Positions 11,085-19,468 of a stretch of DNA of 64,000 nucleotides are shown one piece after another (position 1 is the first letter of the stretch; every line of letters starts with the position of its first letter). Below the pieces are notes generated by a model. It saw only the letters and a program-made list of their open reading frames with translations. It was not told where the DNA came from and did no database searches. The stretch covers positions 434,001-498,000 of the forward strand of contig NC_018681.1 of NCBI RefSeq assembly GCF_000250675.2, read 5' to 3'. Made by a program: the position numbers and the translations under genes. The stretch comes from Nocardia brasiliensis ATCC 700358 (GTDB lineage Bacteria > Actinomycetota > Actinomycetes > Mycobacteriales > Mycobacteriaceae).

Positions 11085-12290
11085 GTGGCAGGTGTCTTCG
11101 ATCGGTTGGTCGGCCAGGATGCGGTCGAGTCCGAGCTGACGGCTGCCGCGATCGCGGCACGCGCCGACGTGGTCGAAGGCGCGATGACGCATTCATGGCT
11201 GTTCACCGGCCCGCCCGGGTCCGGGAGATCCGTTGCGGCACTGTGCTTTGCGGCCGCGTTGCAGTGCACCGACCCCGGTTCGCCCGGCTGCGGCCGCTGT
11301 CACGCCTGCACGACGACCATGGCGGGCACACACGGCGACGTACGCCGCGTCATCCCCGAGGGGCTGAGCATCAGCACCAAGGAGATGCGCGAGATCGTGC
11401 AGGTCGCGTCGCGCCGGCCGAGCACCGGCCGCTGGCAGGTCGTCGTCATCGAAGACGCCGACCGCCTGACCGAGGCCGCGGGCAACGTCCTGCTGAAGGT
11501 GGTCGAAGAGCCGCCGGACCGCACCGTGTTCCTGCTGTGCGCGCCGACCGTCGACCCCGAGGACATCTCGATCACCCTGCGTTCGCGCTGCCGGCACGTG
11601 CACCTCGTAACCCCGTCGGTGCCTGCCATCGCGCAGGTCCTGCGCGAACGCGACCACCTCGACGAGAAGACCGCCAACTGGGCGGCCTCGATCAGCGGCG
11701 GCCACGTCGGCCGGGCCCGCCGTCTCGCCACCGACGGGGATGCGCGCGCCCGCCGTCAACGTGCCCTGGCACTGGTCGCCGCCGCCTCGAAACCCGGCGC
11801 CGCCTACGCCGCCGCCGACGAACTGGTCAAGGCCGCAGACGACGAAGCCAAGCAGATGAGCGCCACCCGCGACGACAGGGAACGCGAAGAACTCGCGACC
11901 GCCCTCGGCGCGGGCGGCACCGGCAAGGGCGCAGCTGGCGCCACCCGAGGTTCCGCAGGCGTGCTGAAAGACCTGGAACGCCGCCAGAAGTCCCGGGCCA
12001 CCCGCACCGGCCGCGACGCCCTCGACCGTGCCCTAATCGACGTCGCAGGCGTCTACCGCGACGCGCTGGCGGTCCGCTTCGGCGCCGCCCGCAACGGCTC
12101 CGGCGTGGCCCTCACCCACCCCGACCTGTCCGACCAGATCCACGACCTGGCCCGCCGCATCCGCCCCGAGGGCCTCCTGCAATCCATCGACGCCGTCCTG
12201 GCCTGCCGCGAAGCCCTCGACCTCAACGTCAAACCCCGCTTCGCCCTGGCTGCCCTCGCCGCCGCCCTAATGGCCGCCCAAACCCCCTGA
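11085..12290 (+). CDS. holB: DNA polymerase III subunit delta-prime
   Basis: Clamp-loader subunit of the replicase, 401 aa. It opens MAGVFDRLVGQDAVESEL. Walker A is GPPGSGRS near residue 43. A zinc module CTDPGSPGCGRCHAC follows, and the EDADRLTEAAGNVLLKVVEEPP segment (near 125-145) and SRC motif (near 170) are typical of delta-prime. A low-complexity Ala/Lys/Arg region near 245-310 separates the ATPase core from the collar domain. It corresponds to Rv3644c and lies directly upstream of tRNA-Thr as in mycobacteria. GTG 11085 matches the family N-terminus. Confidence 0.92.
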   Translation: MAGVFDRLVGQDAVESELTAAAIAARADVVEGAMTHSWLFTGPPGSGRSVAALCFAAALQCTDPGSPGCGRCHACTTTMAGTHGDVRRVIPEGLSISTKEMREIVQVASRRPSTGRWQVVVIEDADRLTEAAGNVLLKVVEEPPDRTVFLLCAPTVDPEDISITLRSRCRHVHLVTPSVPAIAQVLRERDHLDEKTANWAASISGGHVGRARRLATDGDARARRQRALALVAAASKPGAAYAAADELVKAADDEAKQMSATRDDREREELATALGAGGTGKGAAGATRGSAGVLKDLERRQKSRATRTGRDALDRALIDVAGVYRDALAVRFGAARNGSGVALTHPDLSDQIHDLARRIRPEGLLQSIDAVLACREALDLNVKPRFALAALAAALMAAQTP

Positions 12291-12347
12291 CCACCCGTTT
12301 TCGCGATCCACCCCCGAAGACGATAGACTCGCCACGCCGAAAGGCAC

Positions 12348-12423
12348 GCCGCCTTAGCTCAGTCGGTAGAGCGCTTCACTCGTAATGAAAAGGTCGGGGG
12401 TTCGATTCCCCCAGGCGGCTCCA
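12348..12423 (+). tRNA. tRNA-Thr (CGT)
   Basis: A complete cloverleaf: acceptor GCCGCCT pairs with AGGCGGC, D-stem GCTC/GAGC, anticodon loop CTCGTAA (anticodon CGT), T-arm GGGGGTTCGATTCCCCC, discriminator T and encoded CCA at 12421-12423. The first anticodon-stem pair is a C-A mismatch. Its 3' 42 bases are the core of the AICE attachment site and are repeated at 25056-25097, so the functional gene was kept intact by the insertion. Confidence 0.95.
12382..12423 (+). other. attL core (42-bp direct repeat)
   Basis: 42 bp from the anticodon loop to the CCA end of tRNA-Thr, identical base for base to 25056-25097. Sequence on both sides diverges immediately. It is the integrase-proximal junction. 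Confidence 0.9.
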
Positions 12424-12481
12424 TATACCCAGGTAGGGGCCGATTTCTGCCCCGCAGAAGTTCAACCTGTCTGGCTGAACT

Positions 12482-12505
12482 CCCAACTAAGTCCCAACAA
12501 AGTCG
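12482..12505 (+). promoter_or_regulatory. Arm-type integrase or excisionase binding repeats, attL side
   Basis: Two adjacent direct copies of CCAACTAAGTC (the second reads CCAACAAAGTC), 58 bases inside attL. The same double motif occurs inside attR at 24901-24924 (23 of 24 positions identical). Paired direct repeats flanking both junctions are the usual layout of arm-type sites for tyrosine recombinases or Xis. Confidence 0.6.
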
Positions 12506-12522
12506 CTGGACACGCCCGGTGA

Positions 12523-13845
12523 TCAGGTGGGATTGCTCACTGCACGGTTCAAGGCGTCTGCCGCTGCGTGATGCACCCGACCACGTGCCATGTAGCGCCG
12601 CTGGGTCATCGCAGGATCAACGTGCCCGAGCACATCTGCTGTCACTCGCGCCGACAGGCCAGCGTCGTCCAGAATCGTCGCCACCGCCCCCCGAAAGCTG
12701 TGTGCAGTCACGTCATCAGGGATGCCGAGGGCTTCGCGAACCCGCTGCCATTCATGGCCCAAGTTCTGCGGATCACGCAAGGTCCACACGGCAGACGGGA
12801 ACACGAGATCGAGCGCATCCCCACCGGTAGGGCGGGAAGCCAGCTTCCGCGCGGCCAGCTCCTTGCGCCGCAGTTTCAACATCTCCACCACGAAGTCAGG
12901 CAAAGCGATGGCACCACTCCGATTCTTCGGATCGTCATCGCTCACAACGCGTACAAGGCCGTCACCCTTGACCCGGACGACCTTTCCCGAGGTGCGAAGC
13001 GTTCGACGCTCCAGATTGATGTCCGACCACAACAACCCCGCCGCCTGGCTACGGCGTAGGCCGGTACCGGCGAGCAGTGTCACCCAGTCCGCCAGGTCAG
13101 CACTCTCGCAGTACTCCGCCACGGTTGGAGGCGTATACGACTTCACCGGAGTCTTGCGGTTCCGCTCGGCTCTCGAAAGCTTTCGCGGACAGGCAACTTC
13201 CGATGTCCGCACCGCCGCTAGGATGAACCGCAGCTCATCAACGGTGATGTCGCGTGAGCCGCCTGTGCGGCCCTTCGCCTCGACATTCTGAGCCAGCTTG
13301 GATTCACGAACTGGGTTGACGCTCAGCGCGTCTTTACGCACCGCGTAGCGGAACATCCCTGACAGGACAATGCGCCCGGTCCGCATCGTGCCTGGCCCCT
13401 TGGCTTCGCCTAAGTCGTTGAGAAAAGCCTCGATAGCGGAGGTCGTCACCTCCAGAAGACGCCGACCACCGAACGCCGTGTCGAACATCTCAGCCACCAA
13501 GTCGTAGCGCTCCACCGTTGCCGAAGCCCGCCCCTGCTCAACCAGGTAAATCCGGTACAGCGCCCACAGTTGCCGAACACTTGTCGCCTCCGACAACTCG
13601 CCCCCGACATCGATCCGGATCGCGTTCGCCGCATCGAGTACCGCGTCCGTTGCTCGAGAACCGTTGCGATCAGGAATCCTTCGTCCCTGTGCATCGCGTT
13701 TCATCGGCGACACCCGCGCCAGATCACGCCGTTTGCCGGATGCATCACGCACCAACACCCGAGCTTGCCAATGCCCCGGGGACAGCTCCGTGAGCATTAC
13801 GCCACCCGCAACACCGATCGGGCGCGGAGGTCGACCGGTTCTCAT
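12523..13845 (-). CDS. int: AICE tyrosine-recombinase integrase
   Basis: 440-aa site-specific recombinase that integrates the element into tRNA-Thr. An N-terminal SAM-like DNA-binding domain (about residues 95-190) precedes the catalytic domain. Catalytic residues visible are Arg in GTGLRRSQAAGLLW near 265, HSFR (HxxR) near 390, and LGHVDPAMTQRRY with the nucleophilic Tyr near 420. The residues after the first Arg (RSQ) differ from the common R-x-G-E. ATG 13845 has GGAGA five bases upstream; an ATG farther upstream would overlap xis. The gene reads towards attL, as in pSAM2. Confidence 0.92.
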   Translation of the reverse strand: MRTGRPPRPIGVAGGVMLTELSPGHWQARVLVRDASGKRRDLARVSPMKRDAQGRRIPDRNGSRATDAVLDAANAIRIDVGGELSEATSVRQLWALYRIYLVEQGRASATVERYDLVAEMFDTAFGGRRLLEVTTSAIEAFLNDLGEAKGPGTMRTGRIVLSGMFRYAVRKDALSVNPVRESKLAQNVEAKGRTGGSRDITVDELRFILAAVRTSEVACPRKLSRAERNRKTPVKSYTPPTVAEYCESADLADWVTLLAGTGLRRSQAAGLLWSDINLERRTLRTSGKVVRVKGDGLVRVVSDDDPKNRSGAIALPDFVVEMLKLRRKELAARKLASRPTGGDALDLVFPSAVWTLRDPQNLGHEWQRVREALGIPDDVTAHSFRGAVATILDDAGLSARVTADVLGHVDPAMTQRRYMARGRVHHAAADALNRAVSNPT

Positions 13846-13861
13846 GCTGTCTCCAGCGTGG

Positions 13862-14074
13862 TCAGTCCTCGCGTGCCTCCAGCGCCGCGTCCAGTGCGTG
13901 CAGATCCCACCGGAAGTCCTTTCCCACTCGCTTCGGTTTCGGTAGCCACGGATGCTTGTCACGCTCTCGGTTCCAACGCCGGAGCACTTCCGGGTTTACG
14001 CGGATGTGCGCAGCGGCCTCCGTGGTCTTCGCCCACCTGCGAACTGGCCAGGTGGATGCGCTCTCAGCTGACAT
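13862..14074 (-). CDS. xis: Excisionase, MerR/Xis-like helix-turn-helix protein
   Basis: 70-aa DNA-binding protein. The segment TTEAAAHIRVNPEVLRRW followed by WLPKPKRVGKDFRWD is the winged-helix layout of AICE excisionases. ATG 14074 has AGGAGC six bases upstream. Its start overlaps the end of the rep gene by 11 bp and its stop lies 16 bp from the int start, so rep-xis-int form one transcription unit, as in pSAM2. Confidence 0.85.
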   Translation of the reverse strand: MSAESASTWPVRRWAKTTEAAAHIRVNPEVLRRWNRERDKHPWLPKPKRVGKDFRWDLHALDAALEARED

Positions 14075-15797
14075 CAGTAGCTCCTGAGTGGTCAAGATCA
14101 GTAGTTTTGCTGCCTGTTTGCTCGATGGCAATCGTTGCCCCTGCGCGAATTGCCGAACCTCTGCCGTCGCCGTCGGGGTGCTGTGCGGCGTAGAGGGCGC
14201 GGTCGTATTCGGCGCGCCAGGTGATGCGTTGGCTGATCGCTGCCAGCAAGAGTTTCGCTCGCGAGGGCGTGCGAGTGCCGGGGGCGATCGTGGCCCACAC
14301 ATAGCGGCGCGGGTCTTGGGCGGGTTTGTCGATGCCGACTGCGGCCAGGGTGCGGCGGACGAATTCGAGGCGGTCGGCCTTGTGGTCGCCGAGGGTTTTG
14401 CCGGTCCACTGCTCGGAGGTGAGTACTCGGTTGCCGGGCAGGGCGAGGGTTTCGCGGCGGTGTGCGCGTGCTTTGCATACGCCGGGAACGGTTTTCGACG
14501 TCGCCCCCTTGGGGATGATGCCGTAGAGCAGCCAGATGGCGCACCGCGGACTACACGGTGTCCGGCACAACGCCACGTGTAAGCGGTCGTAGTGGTCCTG
14601 CTGGCAAGCTGTGCGGGCGCGCAGCACCTCGGTCACTGATTTGGTCAGGTACTTGCACAGGTAGCCGATCGCTGTATCAGCGGCGGGTGTGCCTGCCGCG
14701 ATGCCTTGGATGTCGATGCGCGGCCCGAACCGAGCAGTGTGGGCGGGAACGTCGTCAGGTCCGATCGCGTCGACCGCTTCGCCCCAACTCTCCAACGGTT
14801 TCCGGCTCACCGGGTCAACAAACGTGGCGTGCTCGGTGTCCCACATCGGAACGACCTTGCCCGGATACCGCATCTGCTCGGCGGGCGGCCACCACACCTG
14901 GTGGTAGGTGGCTTGGTGCACCTTGTGCAGCACAGCTCGTGGGATCGCGCCCCGCAATGCCACGTGCAGGTGCGGCGCCCCGCGCCTCTGGGGTTCGACC
15001 ACGGCGAAGTACTGGACATTCCAGCCCACCACGCGTCGCAGGTTCTGAATCCAGCGTGAGAACAGCCGCGCACAGGTGATCGCATCCCAGGCTGCGCGCC
15101 GGTAGTCGTAGGCGTCGGGATCGCGGGCGGCCCCGTCGCCATGGACTTTGCCGTAGCTGGGCATGGTCAGGGTGACGAACATCGAGGAGATGTGACCGCC
15201 GAGGGCTCGTCCTACCGTGCGCTCGGAGACATCGGCGCGCGGCAGACCGGGCGCATCCTGGCGGCGGCGAGTCGACCGCCGACGCCGCGAACTCTCCTCG
15301 ACGCTGCTGTCCCCGCCGGCGTGTGTCTCCTCTGTCTCCGCTGGCGGTGATCCCCTCATGCCCAGCACTGTCAGTTGTTTGTCTGCCCAAGCGATTTCGG
15401 CACGCAGCTCGGCCGCCTCGTGTTCGACACCTTCAGCGAGGAGTGCGGCCAGGTCGGCTCGGTAGAGCAGCAGGCCCTCGTGGTCGTAGGTCGCGCGTGT
15501 CCGCGCCGGAGTCGGTTCTTCGGTCAGGTGCCAACCTTCGCGGCACTGGGCTTTGCGTAGGGCTTGTGCTTTGCGGGCACAGGGGCCGCAGCGTGATTCG
15601 AGTCTGGCACCGCATGGCACCGGAACGAAGGTGGTCCGTCCGGTCACGGTGTCGGTTTGTTCGAGCACGACCGGGCGCACGCAGACTCCGTGTCGGTCTG
15701 CGGCAGCGACCGCGATTTCCAGAAACGACGGCCCCCGCCCGCTCGCCTGACTGTCGCTGTCGTGTTCGTGGGATACGTCGTCGAGATGGACAGCCAT
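14064..15797 (-). CDS. RepSA-type replication initiator
   Basis: 577-aa rolling-circle initiator of the pSAM2/pIJ101 family. The metal-binding HxH motif is APHLHVALRG near residue 275, and the candidate catalytic Tyr motif is TAIGYLCKYLTKSV near 375. An N-terminal Cys group (CGARLESRCGPCARKA, residues 59-74) could bind zinc. ATG 15797 is preceded by AGGAGCGG at about six bases. It replicates the excised circle during transfer. Iteron-like repeats lie 150-260 bp upstream. Length is somewhat above RepSA (about 460 aa), mainly because of a charged insertion near residues 150-185. Confidence 0.85.
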   Translation of the reverse strand: MAVHLDDVSHEHDSDSQASGRGPSFLEIAVAAADRHGVCVRPVVLEQTDTVTGRTTFVPVPCGARLESRCGPCARKAQALRKAQCREGWHLTEEPTPARTRATYDHEGLLLYRADLAALLAEGVEHEAAELRAEIAWADKQLTVLGMRGSPPAETEETHAGGDSSVEESSRRRRSTRRRQDAPGLPRADVSERTVGRALGGHISSMFVTLTMPSYGKVHGDGAARDPDAYDYRRAAWDAITCARLFSRWIQNLRRVVGWNVQYFAVVEPQRRGAPHLHVALRGAIPRAVLHKVHQATYHQVWWPPAEQMRYPGKVVPMWDTEHATFVDPVSRKPLESWGEAVDAIGPDDVPAHTARFGPRIDIQGIAAGTPAADTAIGYLCKYLTKSVTEVLRARTACQQDHYDRLHVALCRTPCSPRCAIWLLYGIIPKGATSKTVPGVCKARAHRRETLALPGNRVLTSEQWTGKTLGDHKADRLEFVRRTLAAVGIDKPAQDPRRYVWATIAPGTRTPSRAKLLLAAISQRITWRAEYDRALYAAQHPDGDGRGSAIRAGATIAIEQTGSKTTDLDHSGATDVS

Positions 15798-16129
15798 GAA
15801 GACCGCTCCTGTTCCGTTAGGGGAGCTGCGGCACCAGGTCCGCCACGAGAACGCAGCCCGGTCCGGTGCCACAGCAAGCACCGAAAGTCTCTGTGCCGGA
15901 ACAGCAATGAAGGATTGATGTGGCACCTGCCGGTACAGGCCACGAGCGCTACCCGCGCTGAAAATAGGTCTCGAGGATGCGCTACCCGCGCTGAGAGACT
16001 GTGTGATCGCGCTACCCGCGCCGAGAAGTCTGTGTCTGAGTGCGCTGCCCGCGCTGTTGAAAGTGCGGCTCGCAAAAGGAAACTGAAGAGATCGCCTGGC
16101 ACGGCTTCTACCAGGCTAGCTCGCCGAGA
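15798..16129. other. rep upstream region with iterons
   Basis: 332 bp between the tra ATPase stop and the rep start. It carries the four iteron-like repeats (15946-16056) and must hold the rep promoter. On the minus strand the repeats would read as SARVA peptides, but no plausible start and length support a gene. Confidence 0.5.
15946..16056 (+). repeat. Four iteron-like 15-bp direct repeats
   Basis: GCGCTACCCGCGCTG at 15946-15960 and 15979-15993, GCGCTACCCGCGCCG at 16009-16023 and GCGCTGCCCGCGCTG at 16042-16056. Start-to-start distances are 33, 30 and 33 bp, close to three helical turns, so the copies face the same side of the DNA. They lie just upstream of rep. Candidate Rep or repressor binding sites. 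Confidence 0.65.
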
Positions 16130-17569
16130 TCAGCCAGCGCTCTTACCGAGGTCCACGCCGGTCTCGTCCTCACCCTGGCGGTGTGGAGGCGGGTAGGTGG
16201 ACATGATCCAGCGGATGTCGTCGTCGGTGACATGAAACGCGCGCACGCGAGTGATTTCCGGTGATTCTTCTTCTTCCACGAACCCCACACCCGGCATCGA
16301 GACCGGGATCTGATCACACAGCGCACCCCGCTCACGCGCGTGGTCCCCGAGCGCCATGTCGGGTTGAGTGCGTTCTTTCATCCGCAACCCGATTCGGGAC
16401 GGGAACAGCTGTCGCAACGGGATGACCTCCTTCGACGGGTCTTGCAGACAACCCATCACCGGCATCGCCACCGCCCGGGACTTGGTCAGCACATCCCCGA
16501 GCAGCCGCATGAACTCGTCTCTGATCCGGCGGTCGCTGAAGTAGCTACTCAGGCTCGCTGCCTCATCGATGATCAGCAGCACCAGCGGTTCCGCCACGGT
16601 CGGGGTGATCTTGCGCGCCCACGAATCCATGTAGCGCACACCCCGGCTCTGCACCACCGCCGCAGCGTCCTGAACCAACTTCAACGCACCAGGGCCGTTG
16701 TCGTAGGCGAAGCGCGCGAACCAGCGCCGCCCGGCACCGAACTCCATACCGCCCTTGGGATCGATCACCCACACCTGCACCAACCCGGCCCGGATCGCCG
16801 GACCCAACGCCGCGATCGTGGCCCACGCCACCGACCCCTTACCCGAGCCTGTGGCCCCGGCGACGAGGAACTGATTACCGAGCAACCGCACCTGCCACGG
16901 CTTACCCAGTTCGGTCACCCCGATCGTGAGCGCTTCCAGGTCAACGGTTTTCGCGTCCACCCGAGGTAGTGGAATCGGTTCGGTGAGCCGGTCGACCTGG
17001 ATCACTTCCAGGCGTACCCATCCCGGCTCGATCGTGCGCACCCGCACCCCGACAGCGCCGAACGCATTGCGCAACGCATCGGCGCGATTGGCCCAGTCGT
17101 CCACGACCTGGGACTTGAGCATCTTGACCGTCAGCACATCGGCGGTGTCGCCGACCTCGATCTTCGCCAGCCGCGGAGTCAGCACTCCCGTGTCGAGTAC
17201 CTGAGTCAGCGAGTTCAGCGCGAGCGTGGAGTTCCAGCCCACCCGGTAGCGCTTCCACCCCAGATACCGGCCTCGGATACGCCCGGACACCCACCGCCGC
17301 CACGAACCCGGCCACCATGCCCACCACGCCACCCACAACGCACCCGAAAACGCCACCGCACCAACCCCATACGGCCACCCCTGCCACCACCACAACACCC
17401 CCGCACCAGCCAGCGGCACCGACAACATCGGATACAACACCGCCCACCACACCACGTGCGCCACCCCGACCACCGCAGCTTCGAGCGCATAGAAAAACGC
17501 CTTACCGATGGCATCGAGCATCGTGGGCGTCCCCGGAGGGGGCTTCTGATATTCGGCCGAACGAACCAT
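16130..17569 (-). CDS. TraSA/FtsK-like conjugative DNA translocase
   Basis: 479-aa membrane-anchored hexameric DNA pump that transfers the excised element as double-stranded DNA between mycelial cells. Four hydrophobic segments lie in residues 18-105. The FtsK/SpoIIIE motor has Walker A GATGSGKGS near 240 and Walker B LVLLIIDEAA near 335. ATG 17569 has AAAGG about 11 and AAGAAG directly upstream. The gene lies between the Pra-like gene and rep, the usual AICE order. No separate Spd spread genes are recognisable nearby. Confidence 0.9.
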   Translation of the reverse strand: MVRSAEYQKPPPGTPTMLDAIGKAFFYALEAAVVGVAHVVWWAVLYPMLSVPLAGAGVLWWWQGWPYGVGAVAFSGALWVAWWAWWPGSWRRWVSGRIRGRYLGWKRYRVGWNSTLALNSLTQVLDTGVLTPRLAKIEVGDTADVLTVKMLKSQVVDDWANRADALRNAFGAVGVRVRTIEPGWVRLEVIQVDRLTEPIPLPRVDAKTVDLEALTIGVTELGKPWQVRLLGNQFLVAGATGSGKGSVAWATIAALGPAIRAGLVQVWVIDPKGGMEFGAGRRWFARFAYDNGPGALKLVQDAAAVVQSRGVRYMDSWARKITPTVAEPLVLLIIDEAASLSSYFSDRRIRDEFMRLLGDVLTKSRAVAMPVMGCLQDPSKEVIPLRQLFPSRIGLRMKERTQPDMALGDHARERGALCDQIPVSMPGVGFVEEEESPEITRVRAFHVTDDDIRWIMSTYPPPHRQGEDETGVDLGKSAG

Positions 17570-17713
17570 CTTCTTGATTGCCTTTCATCAGGTCGTGCTT
17601 GCGAAAAACACTGTCTTACAAGCTTTTACGGTCATTCCACCCGCAGGAGTTTGCGCGGGATGGGTCCGGGCATGCTGGCACCGGACCCCATCCCTTTTGT
17701 TCAGCGCCTCAGA

Positions 17714-18160
17714 TCAGGCACTTTTCTGTCCCGAACTGCCCGACGAACGCGGGCTGGTAGGAGGCTGGGCGTAGCCTGTCGCACGAATGGTTCGGCTCAG
17801 GTATTTGTATTCGCCCTGCCCCGCGATACGCGGACTGATCGTCATCCCGGTCAGCTCGATCCACCGGACTCCCGGGCGGATCTCCTCACTTGGTGGCACC
17901 GGTTCGGTGTCGGAAAGAAGGAACACCTCGAAACTGGCGCGGCGAGGGTTGCTCTCACCCGGATCAGTCACGCTGATCTTCCAGACTGGCTGCCCCGTAA
18001 CGGGATCGCGCTTCTGCGGGCCTGGTCTGTTCGGATCACCTGTGTACTCGTTGTCCGGACGGACCTCGCCCAACTGCAACAAACCGGCGTGGAAGTGGTC
18101 CGGGAACGGAACCGGGTATCGGGGATCTTTGCGACGGTCATATTCGTTTTCGGTGGCCAT
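17714..18160 (-). CDS. Pra-like replication, integration and excision activator
   Basis: 148-aa soluble protein. The pattern PVPFPDHFHAGLLQLGEVRP, then DPVTGQPVWKISVTDP and RWIELTGMTISPRI, fits AICE proteins annotated as plasmid replication, integration and excision activators (Pra in pSAM2). Ser/Gly-rich C-terminus. ATG 18160 is preceded by AGGAAAGG at seven bases. It is the first gene of the minus-strand operon, 144 bp before the translocase. Family recognition comes from memory of the pattern, so moderate confidence. Confidence 0.65.
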   Translation of the reverse strand: MATENEYDRRKDPRYPVPFPDHFHAGLLQLGEVRPDNEYTGDPNRPGPQKRDPVTGQPVWKISVTDPGESNPRRASFEVFLLSDTEPVPPSEEIRPGVRWIELTGMTISPRIAGQGEYKYLSRTIRATGYAQPPTSPRSSGSSGQKSA

Positions 18161-18508
18161 CTCGGCACCTTTCCTAGGGTTCGAATCTGAGTAATCTGAC
18201 TGATTTCCGCCAAAGTGAGAGTGTTAGTGGCGCAGTAAGTTGCGCGTCACGCCACTGGGCTGGACCTACTGCCACGTGGCGGACCTCGGCACCCGAACCG
18301 CCCGCAGCCACGCGTCGTCAGCACGGCTTACACCCCAGCTCCGGGGACGTGCGGACGGGGCGAATTCGCGGCGGAAAGATGACTTAAACAGCATCTATCG
18401 ACTACTCTTGACAAGGCAGAGACCTCGTTTCTGCGTGAATGGGAAGTGGGGACTCCACAGGCGAGGGTGGCGACCCATTGACACCTGCTGGAGTTTCTTT
18501 TCGTTCAG

Positions 18509-18538
18509 GCTGTCCCCTCGTTAGCGCGGGGGGACAGC
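18509..18538. terminator. GC-rich hairpin, terminator or origin structure
   Basis: Perfect nine-base arms GCTGTCCCC and GGGGACAGC around a 12-base loop (TCGTTAGCGCGG). No gene ends next to it, so a replication or nicking structure is as likely as a terminator. Confidence 0.45.
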
Positions 18539-19140
18539 GACGAAACCTTGTTCGGCCCTGCCGAACTCACTCACTGAATCCTCATCACCTGCCTCTCTGG
18601 CGTTCCGCGACCAACATTCCATCCTGACCTCGCGGGCGGCACCTGTCCAGTACATCAATTCACGCAATTTGTGTGCACAACGTTGTTGTGACGTCCTGCG
18701 TTACTCCTTTCTACGCCCACCACACCGGCTAAAGCGTCGATCTCACACCCGCTGTGGGTGCACAATCTGTGCAAGTTCCGCTCGGTGACTTCACTCGCAC
18801 ACTGGGCTGGGGGAGCCGAACGTCAAGTCCGGCATGGAGTTCGCTGAAAAATTGCGATTCGCATATCGCGCACCCGGCGATACGAACTACTCCGTCGATC
18901 CAGAGCCAGGAGCGCCATACGGCGGCATCAACCGTTCCTGAATCATCACCAGGGTACCGCGTGCCGTGTCGAGAGATCGTTCTCCGCAGCCCAAGACGGC
19001 AGAAACTCGCTATTTATCGAAATCAATACTGCTGCAAGTATTTTCGCGATCCTCGTCTGTGTCCCTGGGCGATTGTACGCTCTAGCGGGTGCGAAGATGC
19101 TCCTCGCTCCAATGTTGCGAAATGGTAGCAATGGCCGAAT

Positions 19141-19200
19141 TGCCATGAGCGGCAATGGGTTGTAATGAATGGCAATGGGTAGTCATGGGTTGCGATGAGT
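19141..19200 (+). repeat. Decamer array with 10-bp period
   Basis: Six consecutive decamers share the form nnnnATGRRY: TGCCATGAGC, GGCAATGGGT, TGTAATGAAT, GGCAATGGGT, AGTCATGGGT, TGCGATGAGT. Two are identical. The period is exactly one helical turn, so every ATGGGT box faces the same side. A looser version may extend from about 19110. Situated 270 bp downstream of the XRE regulator's stop codon, with no gene across it. Confidence 0.65.
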
Positions 19201-19468
19201 AGTCTTGTGCTGCAACGACTCCCGCTCTTCTCTGGAGATCCGAACGTGCTAGCCCCGCGCGGAGAGTGCCTGTCGGTGTGTCCGCTTGACAGTTAACCGA
19301 TCGTCTGGGAGGTGCGTGCTCTACCTTCGCCGCTAGGCATGGGCGAACCGAGTGAGCGCATTGGCTGTCCACTCAGAGCGGGGGCACCGCGAAGTGCTCG
19401 GTGTTGAGTTTTGCATCCCGTTCTAACAGTGGTTCTAACAGCAAGTGTTACAGCTGAACATCGAGGGA

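Larger units (their letters stand above)
18161..19468. other. AICE non-coding region with hairpin and phased repeat array
   Basis: 1.3 kb between the Pra-like gene and the XRE regulator without a convincing gene. It must contain the promoter of the minus-strand operon. Features seen are AGTGGCG (18226-18232) against CGCCACT (18250-18256), a strong GC hairpin (18509-18538), a TTGACA near 18411 without a clear -10, an AT-rich zone around 18860-19080, and a 10-bp-phased array (19141-19200). This is the best place for origin or transfer-locus (clt) functions. Confidence 0.5.

Noticed and set aside
15940..16060. CRISPR array
   Set aside because: Repeats are only 15 bp with 15-18-bp spacers, four units, no cas genes; spacing fits iterons or operator sites.
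15644..16102. SARVA-repeat small protein on the minus strand before rep
   Set aside because: The peptide repeat is just the translated iterons; it overlaps rep, lacks a good start and shows no domain.
18411..18445. Promoter with TTGACA near 18411
   Set aside because: No -10-like hexamer at 16-18 bp and no gene downstream on that strand.
18240..18627. Small plus-strand frames in the AICE non-coding region
   Set aside because: Rare codons, no ribosome binding sites, and one crosses the strong hairpin at 18509-18538.
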